A DNA stretch of 64,000 nt, taken from contig CACGUZ010000001.1 in the NCBI GenBank assembly GCA_902576375.1, positions 473,791 through 537,790 on the forward strand, written 5' to 3'. Position 1 is the stretch's first letter, and each line of letters starts with the position of its first letter. Below the pieces are notes generated by a model. That model did not search any database. It had not been told where the DNA came from and was given only the letters and a program-made list of their open reading frames with translations. This document shows, piece by piece, positions 36,746-46,376 of the stretch. A program made the translations under genes and the position numbers. This DNA comes from an uncultured Pelagibacteraceae bacterium (GTDB lineage Bacteria; Pseudomonadota; Alphaproteobacteria; Pelagibacterales; Pelagibacteraceae).

Positions 36746-37363
36746 ATGACTAAAAGATTAAACTCTAAGCATAAAGTAGACAGAAGATTAAAAGTAAACC
36801 TTTGGGGAAGACCCAAAAGTCCGTTTAATAAAAGAGCTTATGCACCAGGACAACATGGACAAACAAAACAAGGCAAACCTTCTGATTATGGTATTCAGCT
36901 CCAAGCTAAGCAAAAACTTAAGGCTTATTATGGAAATATTAATGAAAGACAATTTAGGAATATCTATAAAAAAGCTTCAATGCTAAAAGGTGATACCAGT
37001 GAAAATTTAATTGGTCTTTTAGAGAGAAGACTTGATTCCGTAATTTATAGAGCTAAATTTGCTACAACAATTTTTTCTGCAAGACAGTTAATCAATCATG
37101 GTCATGTTAAAGTTAATGGAAAAAAAGTAAATATTTCAAGTTACTTAGTAAGAGAAGAGGATACGATAGAAATACGAGATAAATCAAAACAATTGGCTAT
37201 AGTAGATATTGCTTTAGCCAATAAGGAAAGAGAAACTCCAGAATATATTCAGCTTGATCAAAAGAATAAAAAATTTAAATTTGTAAGAATACCAAAATTT
37301 GAAGAAGTTCCTTATCCGGTGGTGATGGAACCCAATTTAGTAATTGAATATTATTCAAGATAA
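36746..37363 (+). CDS. rpsD: 30S ribosomal protein S4
   Basis: A 205-residue S4. The N-terminal part has [26 protein letters not shown], an alphaproteobacterial-like form without the zinc-binding Cys set. The S4 RNA-binding domain lies around residues 95-155 ([20 protein letters not shown], then [15 protein letters not shown]). The C-terminus VIEYYSR is conserved. S4 nucleates small-subunit assembly. It is a single gene here, away from the alpha operon. Confidence 0.96.
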   Translation: MTKRLNSKHKVDRRLKVNLWGRPKSPFNKRAYAPGQHGQTKQGKPSDYGIQLQAKQKLKAYYGNINERQFRNIYKKASMLKGDTSENLIGLLERRLDSVIYRAKFATTIFSARQLINHGHVKVNGKKVNISSYLVREEDTIEIRDKSKQLAIVDIALANKERETPEYIQLDQKNKKFKFVRIPKFEEVPYPVVMEPNLVIEYYSR

Positions 37364-37976
37364 GAATTTGATAAAAAGAACATCAAAAAAACATATCCAA
37401 TCAATTCTTTCAAAAAATCCAAGTTGGAAAATTCTAGATATCGGTTGTGGCTATAGTGCGAACAAATTAGCTACTACTATTTGTGATGTTCAAGACTTGT
37501 CAAAATTTTATAAGGATAGAAATTTTATCAAGCTAGATAAAAAACAATTACCTTTTGATGACGATCAATTTGATTTTGTTATTGCAAGTCATGTATTGGA
37601 ACATGTGGAAGATTATAAATTTTTTATAAGTGAGTTAGAGAGAGTATCAAAAAAAGGTTATATTGAATTACCTACTAAGCTAGAGGATAATTTAGTTTTT
37701 GAGAATAAAAATGATCATCTATGGCACATGGATTTTGATGATGTAAATTTGAAGCTGTTAATATCAAAAAGATTACAACATTTCGAGCCCATTCTGACAG
37801 TTGCCATGATACATAAATTGAGAGATAACTTTAAAAGTAGTTTTATATTAGAGCTTTATTGGGAAAGTAAAATTGATTATGAATTTATTGAAAATACTCA
37901 GAATATACAAAAATATAGTTTAATTTCGATGTTTAGAAAATTCTTTTCAAAAAAAATTAGGACGATATTTAATTAA
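37344..37976 (+). CDS. class I SAM-dependent methyltransferase
   Basis: A 210-residue Methyltransf_11-type protein. Motif I is [15 protein letters not shown], followed by [23 protein letters not shown] (motifs II-III). The start is uncertain. The track uses TTG 37344 inside rpsD; TTG 37368, just after the rpsD stop, is in frame and leaves the domain intact. Either would couple it to rpsD. The methyl acceptor is unknown. It overlaps the convergent glutaredoxin gene by 4 nt. Confidence 0.78.
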   Translation: MNIIQDKNLIKRTSKKHIQSILSKNPSWKILDIGCGYSANKLATTICDVQDLSKFYKDRNFIKLDKKQLPFDDDQFDFVIASHVLEHVEDYKFFISELERVSKKGYIELPTKLEDNLVFENKNDHLWHMDFDDVNLKLLISKRLQHFEPILTVAMIHKLRDNFKSSFILELYWESKIDYEFIENTQNIQKYSLISMFRKFFSKKIRTIFN

Positions 37977-38308
37977 TTTTTCTTATAATTAATTCCTTTA
38001 TCTTGAAAAATTTTTTTTAGCTCGCCAGTTTCATACATTTCTTTTATAATATCGCAACCACCAACGAATTCTTTTTTTACATAAAGTTGAGGAATAGTAG
38101 GCCAATCACTAAAAATTTTGATTCCCTCTCTGATTGATTGGTCTTCAAGAACATTAACACTTTTAAAATTTACCTCTAAAATTTTTAGAATGTTTGAAAC
38201 TGCCATTGAGAATCCACATTGTGGAGCATCTGGAGTTCCCTTCATGAATAAACATACATCGTTAGTTTCAATATGATTTTGAATTATATTTTTTGTTTTA
38301 TCATCCAT
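37973..38308 (-). CDS. grxD: monothiol glutaredoxin (CGFS type)
   Basis: A 111-residue Grx4-family protein. The active site is APQCGFSMAVSNIL, and WPTIPQLYVKKEFVGGCDI is the glutathione-binding region. Such proteins hold a 2Fe-2S cluster with glutathione and pass it on, usually together with BolA, whose gene is immediately upstream with a 1-nt overlap of stop and start. It is the last gene of the long leftward sfsA-map-pur-bolA-grxD block. Confidence 0.93.
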   Translation of the reverse strand: MDDKTKNIIQNHIETNDVCLFMKGTPDAPQCGFSMAVSNILKILEVNFKSVNVLEDQSIREGIKIFSDWPTIPQLYVKKEFVGGCDIIKEMYETGELKKIFQDKGINYKKN

Positions 38309-38538
38309 TATTGTTCCTTTGTCTTAATAGCTAAGGCATGTAATTCATTCCCCATTCTGCCTTTCAATGAATTATAAACCATTTTGTGTTGTTCAATTTT
38401 ACTTTTGCCAGTAAATTGAGATGATGTAACAGTTGCAGAATAATGATTACCATCTCCAGCTAAATCTTGTATTTCTACTGAAGCATCTGGCATTGCCTCT
38501 TTAATAAACTTCTCAATCTCTTTTAAATCCATTGCCAT
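38308..38538 (-). CDS. bolA: BolA-family protein
   Basis: A small BolA/IbaG-type protein of about 76 residues when started at ATG 38538 (MAMDLKEIEKF). The track start at 38544 is a TTG. It has VEIQDLAGDGNHYSATVTS and a C-terminal helix-loop KMVYNSLKGRMGNELHALAIK, typical of BolA. BolA and monothiol glutaredoxin form [2Fe-2S] heterocomplexes, and the adjacent grxD fits. It starts 2 nt after purL. Confidence 0.92.
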   Translation of the reverse strand: MAMDLKEIEKFIKEAMPDASVEIQDLAGDGNHYSATVTSSQFTGKSKIEQHKMVYNSLKGRMGNELHALAIKTKEQ

Positions 38539-38540
38539 AA

Positions 38541-40730
38541 TCAATCCATGTAGCTCTTAAGCCAATTAGTATTATATGATTTTAATTCGTCAATTGTTAG
38601 TTTCGTCTTTTGATCAATTATCATCTCTTTATCAATGATTTTACCTATCTCATCATAATGTACGGAATTTTTATCTAAAATCTTAGAAACTTCTTTGAGA
38701 TCTTTTGCATTTATTTCAATTAAATATCTCCCTTGATCTTCAGCAAAAAAATATTCGATTTCATTAATCAAAAAATTTGGCTTTTTGATTTGTATACCTT
38801 TATTACCTTTTAAACACATTTTGCTTAATGCTGTTATTATACCACCGAGAGATACATCGTGAGCACTTTTAATGAAATTTTTCTCCATTAAATTTAGTAG
38901 TGTGAGACCATTATTTTTTTCATTAAATAGATTAACCTCAGGCGGTGGTCCATTATTTTCATTTAATATTATTCTTGATAATAAACTTTGATCTATATGA
39001 CCCTCTGTTTTACCAATCACTAATACAATATTGTCAATTTCCTTAAAATCCATTGTAATCATTTTTTTGTAATCTTTAATTAAACCTACACCACCTATCG
39101 TAGGAGTTGGTTTAATTCCGATATCTTTGGTTTCGTTGTAAAAAGATACATTCCCAGAAACCACTGGGTAATCTAAATACTTACATGCTTCACTGATACC
39201 TTGAACACATTCGACAAACTCGCCCATATTTTCTTCTTTCTCTGGACTTCCAAAATTTAAACAATTGGTAACTGCTATAGGCTTCGCACCTACTGAGATT
39301 AAATTTCTCCATGTTTCACAAACAACTTGTTTTCCACCTGTAAGTGGATGTGCCCAACAATAAGTTGCAGATGAGTCAACTGTAGCAGCTATAGCTTTAT
39401 CTGTTTTATGAACTCTTACCACGCCTGAGTCTCCACCTGGTTTTTGTATAGTATCACCCATGACAGTGTGATCGTACTGTTGCCAAATCCATTCTTTGCT
39501 ACAAACATTTGGGCTGGATAAGATTTTTTTTAATGTGTCTTTAATTTTAAGACTTTTAAGTGTTGTTTTATCTATTTTATTTTTTTTTGGTAATTTTGAT
39601 TTTTTCCATTTTCGATCATACATTGGAGAATTTTCTACCAATGTATTAACTGGAATATTAGCCACTTGTTTGTTATCAAAAAATAATTCAATATTCTTTG
39701 TGTTAGTTGTTTTTCCAATTACAGCGAAATCTAAATTCCATTTATCAAATATTTTTTTGGCTATTTCCTCTTTGCCACTTTCAAGAACTATAAGCATTCG
39801 TTCTTGGCTTTCAGATAACATAATTTCGTAAGGGGTCATTTTGGTTTCTCTACATGGAACTTTGTTTAAGTTAATTTCGATACCTAAATTTCCTTTTGAT
39901 GCCATTTCAATACTTGAAGAGGTTAGTCCTGCAGCTCCCATATCTTGAATTGCAATAATTGAGTCTCCTGACATTAACTCTAAGCACGCCTCTAATAAAA
40001 GTTTTTCAGTAAAAGGATCTCCAACTTGCACAGTTGGTTTTTTTTCTTCGATTTTTTCGTCAAAACTTGCGGAAGCCATACTTGCTCCATGAATTCCATC
40101 TCTACCGGTTTTTGATCCAACATATATAACTGGTTTATTCAAACCAGCTGCTTTTGAGTAAAATATCTTATCTTTTTTAACTAATCCTAAAGTCATCGCG
40201 TTTACTAAGATATTTCCATTATATGATCTATCAAAAGATGTTTGTCCTGCTATAGTAGGTACTCCCATACAGTTTCCATAACCACCAATTCCATGAACAA
40301 CACCTCTTAATAAATTTTTTGTTTTTTTATTTTGAGTTGAACCAAAATGTATTGAATTTAAGTTAGCAATGGGTCTTGCACCCATTGTAAAAACATCTCG
40401 CATAATTCCACCAACCCCTGTAGCGGCTCCCTGATAAGGTTCAATAAATGATGGGTGATTATGACTCTCGATTTTAAAAACTATTGCATCTCCATCCTCA
40501 ATATCAATTACTCCAGCATTTTCTCCTGGCCCTTGAATTACTTTTTTTCCTTTAGTATGTAATTTTTTTAAATGAATTCGTGAAGATTTATAGGAACAAT
40601 GTTCATTCCACATTGCAGAAAATATACCTAACTCAGTAATATTAGGTGTTCTTTTTAATAATTTACAAATCTTTTTATACTCATCTGATTTTAAACCATG
40701 TTCAATTGCAATTTTTTCGTTAACCAACAT
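38541..40730 (-). CDS. purL: phosphoribosylformylglycinamidine synthase subunit II
   Basis: A 729-residue small-type PurL, the ATP-dependent synthetase of the PurLQS complex. It has [43 protein letters not shown] and a second half with [11 protein letters not shown]. Small PurL needs separate PurS and PurQ, and both lie just upstream on the same strand. It makes FGAM from FGAR in de novo purine synthesis. It overlaps purQ by 1 nt. Confidence 0.96.
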   Translation of the reverse strand: MLVNEKIAIEHGLKSDEYKKICKLLKRTPNITELGIFSAMWNEHCSYKSSRIHLKKLHTKGKKVIQGPGENAGVIDIEDGDAIVFKIESHNHPSFIEPYQGAATGVGGIMRDVFTMGARPIANLNSIHFGSTQNKKTKNLLRGVVHGIGGYGNCMGVPTIAGQTSFDRSYNGNILVNAMTLGLVKKDKIFYSKAAGLNKPVIYVGSKTGRDGIHGASMASASFDEKIEEKKPTVQVGDPFTEKLLLEACLELMSGDSIIAIQDMGAAGLTSSSIEMASKGNLGIEINLNKVPCRETKMTPYEIMLSESQERMLIVLESGKEEIAKKIFDKWNLDFAVIGKTTNTKNIELFFDNKQVANIPVNTLVENSPMYDRKWKKSKLPKKNKIDKTTLKSLKIKDTLKKILSSPNVCSKEWIWQQYDHTVMGDTIQKPGGDSGVVRVHKTDKAIAATVDSSATYCWAHPLTGGKQVVCETWRNLISVGAKPIAVTNCLNFGSPEKEENMGEFVECVQGISEACKYLDYPVVSGNVSFYNETKDIGIKPTPTIGGVGLIKDYKKMITMDFKEIDNIVLVIGKTEGHIDQSLLSRIILNENNGPPPEVNLFNEKNNGLTLLNLMEKNFIKSAHDVSLGGIITALSKMCLKGNKGIQIKKPNFLINEIEYFFAEDQGRYLIEINAKDLKEVSKILDKNSVHYDEIGKIIDKEMIIDQKTKLTIDELKSYNTNWLKSYMD

Positions 40731-41413
40731 TATTTAATATTATTTAGAAGATTTTTAAAAAAGATGGATCCATCTTCCCCAGATAAACTTTCATCTATCA
40801 TTCTCTCAGGATGAGGCATCATTCCTAAAACGTTTTTTTCTTTGTTAAAAATACCTGCAATATTTTTTATTGAACCATTGGGATTTATTTGATCATTTGT
40901 ATTGCCATTTTGATCACAATAATAAATTGCTATTTGATTATTATCTTCAATTTCTTTGAGTTGATCATTAGTACAAAAATAGTTACCCTCATTATGAGCT
41001 ATGTGAAACTCCAAAACTTTTTTATCTAGATTTTTAAAAAAAGTGTTCTCTTTGTTGTCAACTTTTACATGGACATTTTTACAAATAAACTGAAGATATT
41101 TATTTCTTAATAATACCCCTGGTACCAAACCAGACTCAACCAAAATTTGAAAACCATTACAAATTCCCATTACCAATCCACCTGATTTTGCAAAATTAAT
41201 TACTGAATGCATAATTTTTGACTTTGAGGCCATACTGCCACAACGTAAATAATCCCCGTAAGAAAAACCACCAGGTAAAACAATTAAATCACTTTTGGGT
41301 AATTCTTGATCATTATGCCAAACCATTTTATTTTTAAATCCAAATTTTGTAAGTGCCACATCCATGTCTCTATCACAATTTGAACCAGGGAAGGTTATAA
41401 CCGATGATTTCAT
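40730..41413 (-). CDS. purQ: phosphoribosylformylglycinamidine synthase subunit I (glutaminase)
   Basis: A 227-residue class I glutamine amidotransferase. The catalytic Cys is in [11 protein letters not shown], and the His-Glu pair is in [28 protein letters not shown] is the PurQ oxyanion region. It passes ammonia to PurL. It lies 3 nt after purS and overlaps purL by 1 nt. Confidence 0.96.
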   Translation of the reverse strand: MKSSVITFPGSNCDRDMDVALTKFGFKNKMVWHNDQELPKSDLIVLPGGFSYGDYLRCGSMASKSKIMHSVINFAKSGGLVMGICNGFQILVESGLVPGVLLRNKYLQFICKNVHVKVDNKENTFFKNLDKKVLEFHIAHNEGNYFCTNDQLKEIEDNNQIAIYYCDQNGNTNDQINPNGSIKNIAGIFNKEKNVLGMMPHPERMIDESLSGEDGSIFFKNLLNNIK

Positions 41414-41416
41414 TAA

Positions 41417-41659
41417 TTATTGTGTTTCAATAATTTTGTAGTTTTCAATAACAAGATTAGCTAAAAGTTTTTTACACATATCTTCCACAAGATCTTTAGC
41501 TTTTTTGGGATCATTTTCTTTAACCTCAATTTCAAAATATTTTCCTTGTCTAACTTCATTGACAGAATTAAAACCCATACCATCTAATGTTTCATGGATT
41601 ACTTTGCCTTGTGGATCTAAAACATCCTTTTTTAGAGTTATTACTGCAGAAACTTTCAT
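41417..41659 (-). CDS. purS: phosphoribosylformylglycinamidine synthase PurS subunit
   Basis: An 80-residue PurS. KVSAVITLKKDVLDPQGKVIHETL and VRQGKYFEIEV are the family motifs, and the length is usual. It bridges PurL and PurQ in the FGAM synthase complex. It overlaps purC by 4 nt (ATGA). Confidence 0.94.
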   Translation of the reverse strand: MKVSAVITLKKDVLDPQGKVIHETLDGMGFNSVNEVRQGKYFEIEVKENDPKKAKDLVEDMCKKLLANLVIENYKIIETQ

Positions 41660-42441
41660 TTTCGTTTCTTTTTAATTGAAGATAGTTTAGTTACATTTAC
41701 TGCAGAAACGTTAGATTGTTCATGTAGAATTCCAAGTCTTTTGGCAACCTCGGTATACGCAGGTAATAAATCTCCTAAATCTTTTCTAAATCTATCTTTG
41801 TCAAGTTTTTTGTCAGTTGCAGAGTCCCACAATCTACAAGTATCAGGGCTTATTTCATCAGCCAAAATTATTTCTTTTCTTCCATCAATTTTAGTTCGTC
41901 CAAATTCTAATTTAAAATCAATTAATTTTATTCCCACTCCTCTAAACATTCCAATCATAAAATCATTAATTCTAAAAATAGTTTTTTTAACCTTTTCAAT
42001 TTCTTTCTTATTTGCCCAATCAAATGCATAAATATGATCTTCCGAAATTAAAGGATCGCCAAGTTTGTCATCTTTTAAACAATATTCAATTAAAGGTTCT
42101 TTTAGTACAGTTCCGTCTTCTATTCCAAGTCTTTTAGTCAAAGATCCTGTCGCCACATTCCGAATTACAAATTCAATCGGAATTATTTCAACAAATTTAA
42201 TTAATTGTTCTCTCATGTTTAGTCGTTTGACTAAATGATTTTCAATACCTATTTGAGATAAATTTGTAAGAATATGTTCAGAAATTCTATTATTTAAAAC
42301 CCCTTTACCCTCAATAGTAGTTCTTTTTTCATTATTAAATGCTGTAGCATCATCTTTAAAATATTGGATTACTAAATTTTTATCTGAGGTCGAATAAATT
42401 ATCTTGGCTTTTCCCTCGTAAAGTTTTTTACCTTTTTTCAT
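41656..42441 (-). CDS. purC: phosphoribosylaminoimidazole-succinocarboxamide synthase
   Basis: A 261-residue SAICAR synthetase. It opens with KLYEGKAKIIYST and contains VIPIEFVIRNVATGSL-like and LIDFKLEFGR segments, then ILADEISPDTCRLWD, the PurC signatures. It joins aspartate to CAIR. It overlaps purB by 1 nt and purS by 4 nt. Confidence 0.95.
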   Translation of the reverse strand: MKKGKKLYEGKAKIIYSTSDKNLVIQYFKDDATAFNNEKRTTIEGKGVLNNRISEHILTNLSQIGIENHLVKRLNMREQLIKFVEIIPIEFVIRNVATGSLTKRLGIEDGTVLKEPLIEYCLKDDKLGDPLISEDHIYAFDWANKKEIEKVKKTIFRINDFMIGMFRGVGIKLIDFKLEFGRTKIDGRKEIILADEISPDTCRLWDSATDKKLDKDRFRKDLGDLLPAYTEVAKRLGILHEQSNVSAVNVTKLSSIKKKRK

Positions 42442-43733
42442 TATTTGAAAACCCGCCTAAATATTAGATTTACATTTTTAAAGTGTTTAGAATAATTAAA
42501 GATAGACTTTAATTTTTTGATTGAAATTTTACTCATTATTAACTTGTCAGACTGAATAACATTAAACAAATCTAAATTTTCAGCAAAACATTTTTTTGCA
42601 TATCCTTGAACTAACTTATAGGATTTTTCTCTTGTGATACCAGTTTTTGTCAGTTCTAGCATCACTTCTTGTGAAAAAATAAGCCCTTTAGTAAGATTAA
42701 GATTTTCTAGCATTTTTTTTGGATAAACGATCATATTATCTAAAACACCAGCTAATCTTACAAGTGCAAAGTCTAGAGTAATATTTGCATCAGGACCAAT
42801 ATTTCTCTCTACACTTGAATGTGAAATATCTCTTTCATGCCAAAGTGCAATATTTTCAAGCGCTGGAACAACAGAACTTCTTACCATTCTTGCAAGTCCT
42901 GTTAAATTTTCACTCAAAATTGGGTTTTTTTTATGAGGCATTGCAGATGAACCCTTTTGACTTTTAGAAAAGTATTCTTGCAATTCATAAACTTCTGATC
43001 TTTGTAAATGTCTTATTTCTATAGCAACTCTTTCTATACTTCCTGCGATAATTCCCAATACTGAAAAATAAAAGGCATGTCGATCTCTTGGGATTATTTG
43101 AGTAGAGATTGGTTCAACTTTTAATCCAAGTTTTTTTGCAACATGTTTTTCAACATTAGGGTTTACATTTGCAAATGTTCCAACAGCTCCAGAAATTGCA
43201 CAAGTTGATATTTGATCTATAGCGTAAACTAATCTTTCTCTATTTCTTTTGAACTCTTCATAAAAGGAAGCTAATTTTAATCCAAATGTTATTGGCTCAG
43301 CATGAATTCCATGACTACGACCTATGCAAGGAGTAAATTTATACTTTCTAGCTTGTTTTTTTAATACTTTTAAAATTTGATCTATGTCTTTTAAGATAAT
43401 TTTACCTGACTGAACTAACTGAATATTAAAACTTGTGTCTACCACATCAGATGAAGTCATACCAAGATGGAGGTATCTAGCCTTAATTCCTGCCTTTTCG
43501 GTTACGGAGGTTAAAAAAGCAATTACATCATGTTTTACTTTACTTTCAATTTGATGAATTCTTTTTACATTTATCCTAGCTTTTTTTCTAACTATTGACG
43601 AGACACCTTTTGGAATTTGACCAAGTTTTTCCATTGCTTGAGCTGCAGCAATTTCAACATCCAACCATATTTTGTATTTATTTTCCTCAGACCAAATATC
43701 TGTTAATTCTTTTCGAGAGTATCTTTTAATCAT
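42441..43733 (-). CDS. purB: adenylosuccinate lyase
   Basis: A 430-residue fumarase/aspartase-superfamily lyase. It shows HLGMTSSDVVDTSFNIQL, GRSHGIHAEPITFGLK (catalytic His) and the signature loop GSSAMPHKKNPILSEN with the catalytic Ser. It acts twice in purine synthesis, on SAICAR and adenylosuccinate. It lies 3 nt downstream of map. Confidence 0.96.
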   Translation of the reverse strand: MIKRYSRKELTDIWSEENKYKIWLDVEIAAAQAMEKLGQIPKGVSSIVRKKARINVKRIHQIESKVKHDVIAFLTSVTEKAGIKARYLHLGMTSSDVVDTSFNIQLVQSGKIILKDIDQILKVLKKQARKYKFTPCIGRSHGIHAEPITFGLKLASFYEEFKRNRERLVYAIDQISTCAISGAVGTFANVNPNVEKHVAKKLGLKVEPISTQIIPRDRHAFYFSVLGIIAGSIERVAIEIRHLQRSEVYELQEYFSKSQKGSSAMPHKKNPILSENLTGLARMVRSSVVPALENIALWHERDISHSSVERNIGPDANITLDFALVRLAGVLDNMIVYPKKMLENLNLTKGLIFSQEVMLELTKTGITREKSYKLVQGYAKKCFAENLDLFNVIQSDKLIMSKISIKKLKSIFNYSKHFKNVNLIFRRVFK

Positions 43734-43736
43734 TAA

Positions 43737-44510
43737 TTATAAGTATGGGGGCTTTGAATAACCTTTAGCAGATTCTGTAAATATTTCATAACCATTTTCA
43801 GTAATTCCAACAGTATGCTCAAATTGTGCAGATAAAGATTTGTCTTTTGTAACTGCAGTCCACCCATCATTGAGCATTTTTACATTAAATTTGCCTGCAT
43901 TTATCATTGGTTCTATTGTAAAAGTCATTCCAGGTTTTAATTCCATACCTGTATTTTTTGTTCCATAGTGTAAAATGTTTGGTGGTTCATGAAATGATGT
44001 ACCTATCCCATGACCACAAAAATCTTTAACAACAGAAAATCCTTTTTCTTCTATATAAGATTGTATTTCGTGTCCTATATCACCAAGTTTAATTCCAGGT
44101 TTTAAAATTTTTATAGCTTTCATCATAGATTGATAAGTAGCATCGATTAAATTATTTAATTTTACAGAGGTTTTTCCAATACAAAACATTCTACTTGTAT
44201 CTCCATGATGTTCATTAATGATGGCAGTTACATCTACATTAAGCGCATCTCCTTCAACTAAAACCCTGTCCTCTGAGGGCACACCATGACACACAACATG
44301 ATTAAGAGATGTACATAAAGATTTAGTAAAACCACGATAGTAAAGCGGGGCAGAGTAACCGCCATTATCCCTTATAAACTCATAGCCAAGCTTATCTATG
44401 TGAGCTGTTGAAACACCCTCTTTGATATTATCCGTTAACATGTCTAAAGTTTGTGCGGCTAACTTTCCAGCTATTCTCATTTTTTCAAATTTTTCAGTGT
44501 AATTACTCAT
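43737..44510 (-). CDS. map: methionine aminopeptidase, type I
   Basis: A 257-residue enzyme when started at the second ATG (44510, MSNYTEKF), which overlaps the sfsA stop in ATGAGTAA. All five metal ligands of M24A are present: VDVTAIINEHHGDTSR (two Asp), GHGIGTSFHE (His), FTIEPMIN (Glu) and QFEHTVGI (Glu). It removes initiator methionine from new proteins. It contrasts with the M24 homologue at 5,258-6,409, where these ligands are gone. Confidence 0.95.
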   Translation of the reverse strand: MSNYTEKFEKMRIAGKLAAQTLDMLTDNIKEGVSTAHIDKLGYEFIRDNGGYSAPLYYRGFTKSLCTSLNHVVCHGVPSEDRVLVEGDALNVDVTAIINEHHGDTSRMFCIGKTSVKLNNLIDATYQSMMKAIKILKPGIKLGDIGHEIQSYIEEKGFSVVKDFCGHGIGTSFHEPPNILHYGTKNTGMELKPGMTFTIEPMINAGKFNVKMLNDGWTAVTKDKSLSAQFEHTVGITENGYEIFTESAKGYSKPPYL

Positions 44511-45201
44511 CAATAATCTTTATTTTTTTATCAATATAAATTCTTTTAGAACTAATATTACATTTATAAGCCAAAAAACTTACCCCAGCTTTTTTAGCTT
44601 TTAAATAATTTTCATAGTACTTACTATCAATATCCTTTGCTATTTTAAAGTACTCCATATTTTGTATTTGTACTAAAAATATTAAATAAGATTTATAGCC
44701 TTTTTTTATGGCATCAATAAGAGTAAGTAAATGTTTTGATCCCCTAGTTGTAATAGCATCAGGAAACTCGGCTGTTTTCTTATCTCTAAAAAGAGTAACA
44801 TTTTTTACTTCTAGAAAACTTTTTTGACCCTTTTTTTCAATTAAAAAGTCAAATCGGGTCTCTTTATTAAAAAAAACTTCTGAATTAATTTTATCATTAT
44901 TTTTAAATTCCTTTATGAGGTTATTATTTAGTGCGTGATGCACAATTTTATTTGCTCTATGAGTATTTATGCCGACATAGTTTTTTTTGACCTTAATAAT
45001 TTCTAGACCATATTTTAATTTTCTTTTTGGATCATCATGCTTGAATAAAAACACTTCATTATCCTCATCCAGCAAACCTTTCATTGATCCAGTATTTGGA
45101 CAATGTGCAGTAACAATTTCTTTATTTAGATTTACATCAACAAAAAAACGCTTATATCTTTTGATTAATTTGCCTTTTAATAAAGACTTGGTAAATTCCA
45201 T
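44503..45201 (-). CDS. sfsA: SfsA family protein
   Basis: I start at ATG 45201 (MEFTKSLLKGKLIKRYKRF), because the upstream extension in the track runs over the divergent gene's start. The protein is then 232 residues. It has VTAHCPNTGSMKGLL, the SfsA signature, and FDFLIEKKGQKSFLEVKNVTL with a nuclease-like E-x-K core. SfsA is a DNA-binding, sugar-fermentation-stimulation family of unclear function, possibly a nuclease. It heads the leftward block containing map and pur genes. Confidence 0.92.
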   Translation of the reverse strand: MEFTKSLLKGKLIKRYKRFFVDVNLNKEIVTAHCPNTGSMKGLLDEDNEVFLFKHDDPKRKLKYGLEIIKVKKNYVGINTHRANKIVHHALNNNLIKEFKNNDKINSEVFFNKETRFDFLIEKKGQKSFLEVKNVTLFRDKKTAEFPDAITTRGSKHLLTLIDAIKKGYKSYLIFLVQIQNMEYFKIAKDIDSKYYENYLKAKKAGVSFLAYKCNISSKRIYIDKKIKIIDE

Positions 45202-45221
45202 ATTCGAATTATACATATAAA

Positions 45222-45971
45222 ATGAGCAAAAACACAAAAGTAAATGCCTCGATATTAATTATCGGAAACGAAATTCTATCTGGTCGAACTCAAGACACAA
45301 ACACTAGCACTTTAGCAACATGGTTAAATTCTATTGGTGTAAAAGTAAATGAAGTAAGAATAATTCCAGATCAAGAAGAAATAATTGTAGAGACACTTAA
45401 TGTTTTGAGGAAATCTAATAATTATGTTTTCACAACTGGTGGTATCGGCCCAACACATGACGACATAACTGCTCAATCAGTAGCAAAAGCTTTTGGTCTT
45501 AATTACGAACTTCATAAGGAAGGATATAAAATATTAGAAGCTTACTACAAGCCAGGTGAATTTAATGAAGGAAGACAAAAAATGATTTGGATGCCAGAAA
45601 ATGCAGATTTAATTCTTAATCCAACAAGTGGAGCTCCTGGTTTTAGTGTGGAAAATGTTTTTTGTTTACCAGGGGTGCCATCAATTATGAAATCAATGTT
45701 GGGTGGATTAAAAAATAAGATTGTGGGGGGTGACCCTATTTTAAGTCACACTATTAGTTTAAAAACTATAGAAAGTGAAATTGCAAATTCTTTAACAAAA
45801 GTACAAGAGCAAAATCAAGATGTTGAGATAGGAAGCTACCCATTCTTTCATGCAGGCAAACTTGGAGTTTCAATAGTACTTCGTTCAGAGAATCAATCTA
45901 AAATTGATGAATGTAATTCTCAAATATTAAAATTTGTTAATGATAAAAAAATAGAAGTTGTCGATAGATAA
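45222..45971 (+). CDS. CinA N-terminal-like molybdopterin-binding protein
   Basis: A 249-residue MoCF_biosynth-domain protein. ILIIGNEILSGRTQDTN and VFTTGGIGPTHDDITAQSVAKAFG are the nucleotide/MPT-binding motifs shared by CinA and MoaB/MogA. The C-terminal nicotinamide-mononucleotide deamidase domain of full CinA is absent. Stand-alone versions are common in alphaproteobacteria. A role in nucleotide-damage repair (ADP-ribose pyrophosphatase) or molybdenum cofactor metabolism is possible but unproven. It diverges from sfsA. Confidence 0.82.
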   Translation: MSKNTKVNASILIIGNEILSGRTQDTNTSTLATWLNSIGVKVNEVRIIPDQEEIIVETLNVLRKSNNYVFTTGGIGPTHDDITAQSVAKAFGLNYELHKEGYKILEAYYKPGEFNEGRQKMIWMPENADLILNPTSGAPGFSVENVFCLPGVPSIMKSMLGGLKNKIVGGDPILSHTISLKTIESEIANSLTKVQEQNQDVEIGSYPFFHAGKLGVSIVLRSENQSKIDECNSQILKFVNDKKIEVVDR

Positions 45972-46376
45972 ATGCTTTATTTTGCTTACGGAAGTAATCT
46001 TCATCATTTTCAAATGAAAAGAAGGTGTAAAGATAGTAAATTCTTAAAAAAAATAAATTTAAAAAACCATCGTTTAACTTTTAGAAGCAAATATCGTGCT
46101 GCAGATATTGAGTTAAAAAAAAATTCAATTGTGCCAGGAGGATTATTTGAAATATCAAAAAGTGATGAAAAAAAACTTGATATTTATGAGGATTTTCCAA
46201 ATTTATACAAAAAATATTATTTTTATTACTACGGCAAAAAAGTAATGACATATACAATGACTAAAAAAACTTCATTTAGATTTCCAACAGAGCGATATCT
46301 TAATATAGTCAAAATAGGTTACAAAGATTGTAATTTAGAAAGAAAATATTTAATCAAAGCATTAAAAGGTGAATAA
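45972..46376 (+). CDS. gamma-glutamylcyclotransferase-like (AIG2/GGCT fold) protein
   Basis: A 134-residue protein opening LYFAYGSNLHHFQMKRRC, the phosphate/substrate-binding loop of the GGCT fold. VPGGLFEISKSDEKKLDIYEDFPNLYKKYY contains the expected Glu/Asp region after the barrel. The family releases 5-oxoproline from gamma-glutamyl compounds or edits gamma-glutamylamines. The exact substrate is unknown. It follows the CinA-like gene without a gap and overlaps the membrane glycosyltransferase gene by 8 nt. Confidence 0.78.
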   Translation: MLYFAYGSNLHHFQMKRRCKDSKFLKKINLKNHRLTFRSKYRAADIELKKNSIVPGGLFEISKSDEKKLDIYEDFPNLYKKYYFYYYGKKVMTYTMTKKTSFRFPTERYLNIVKIGYKDCNLERKYLIKALKGE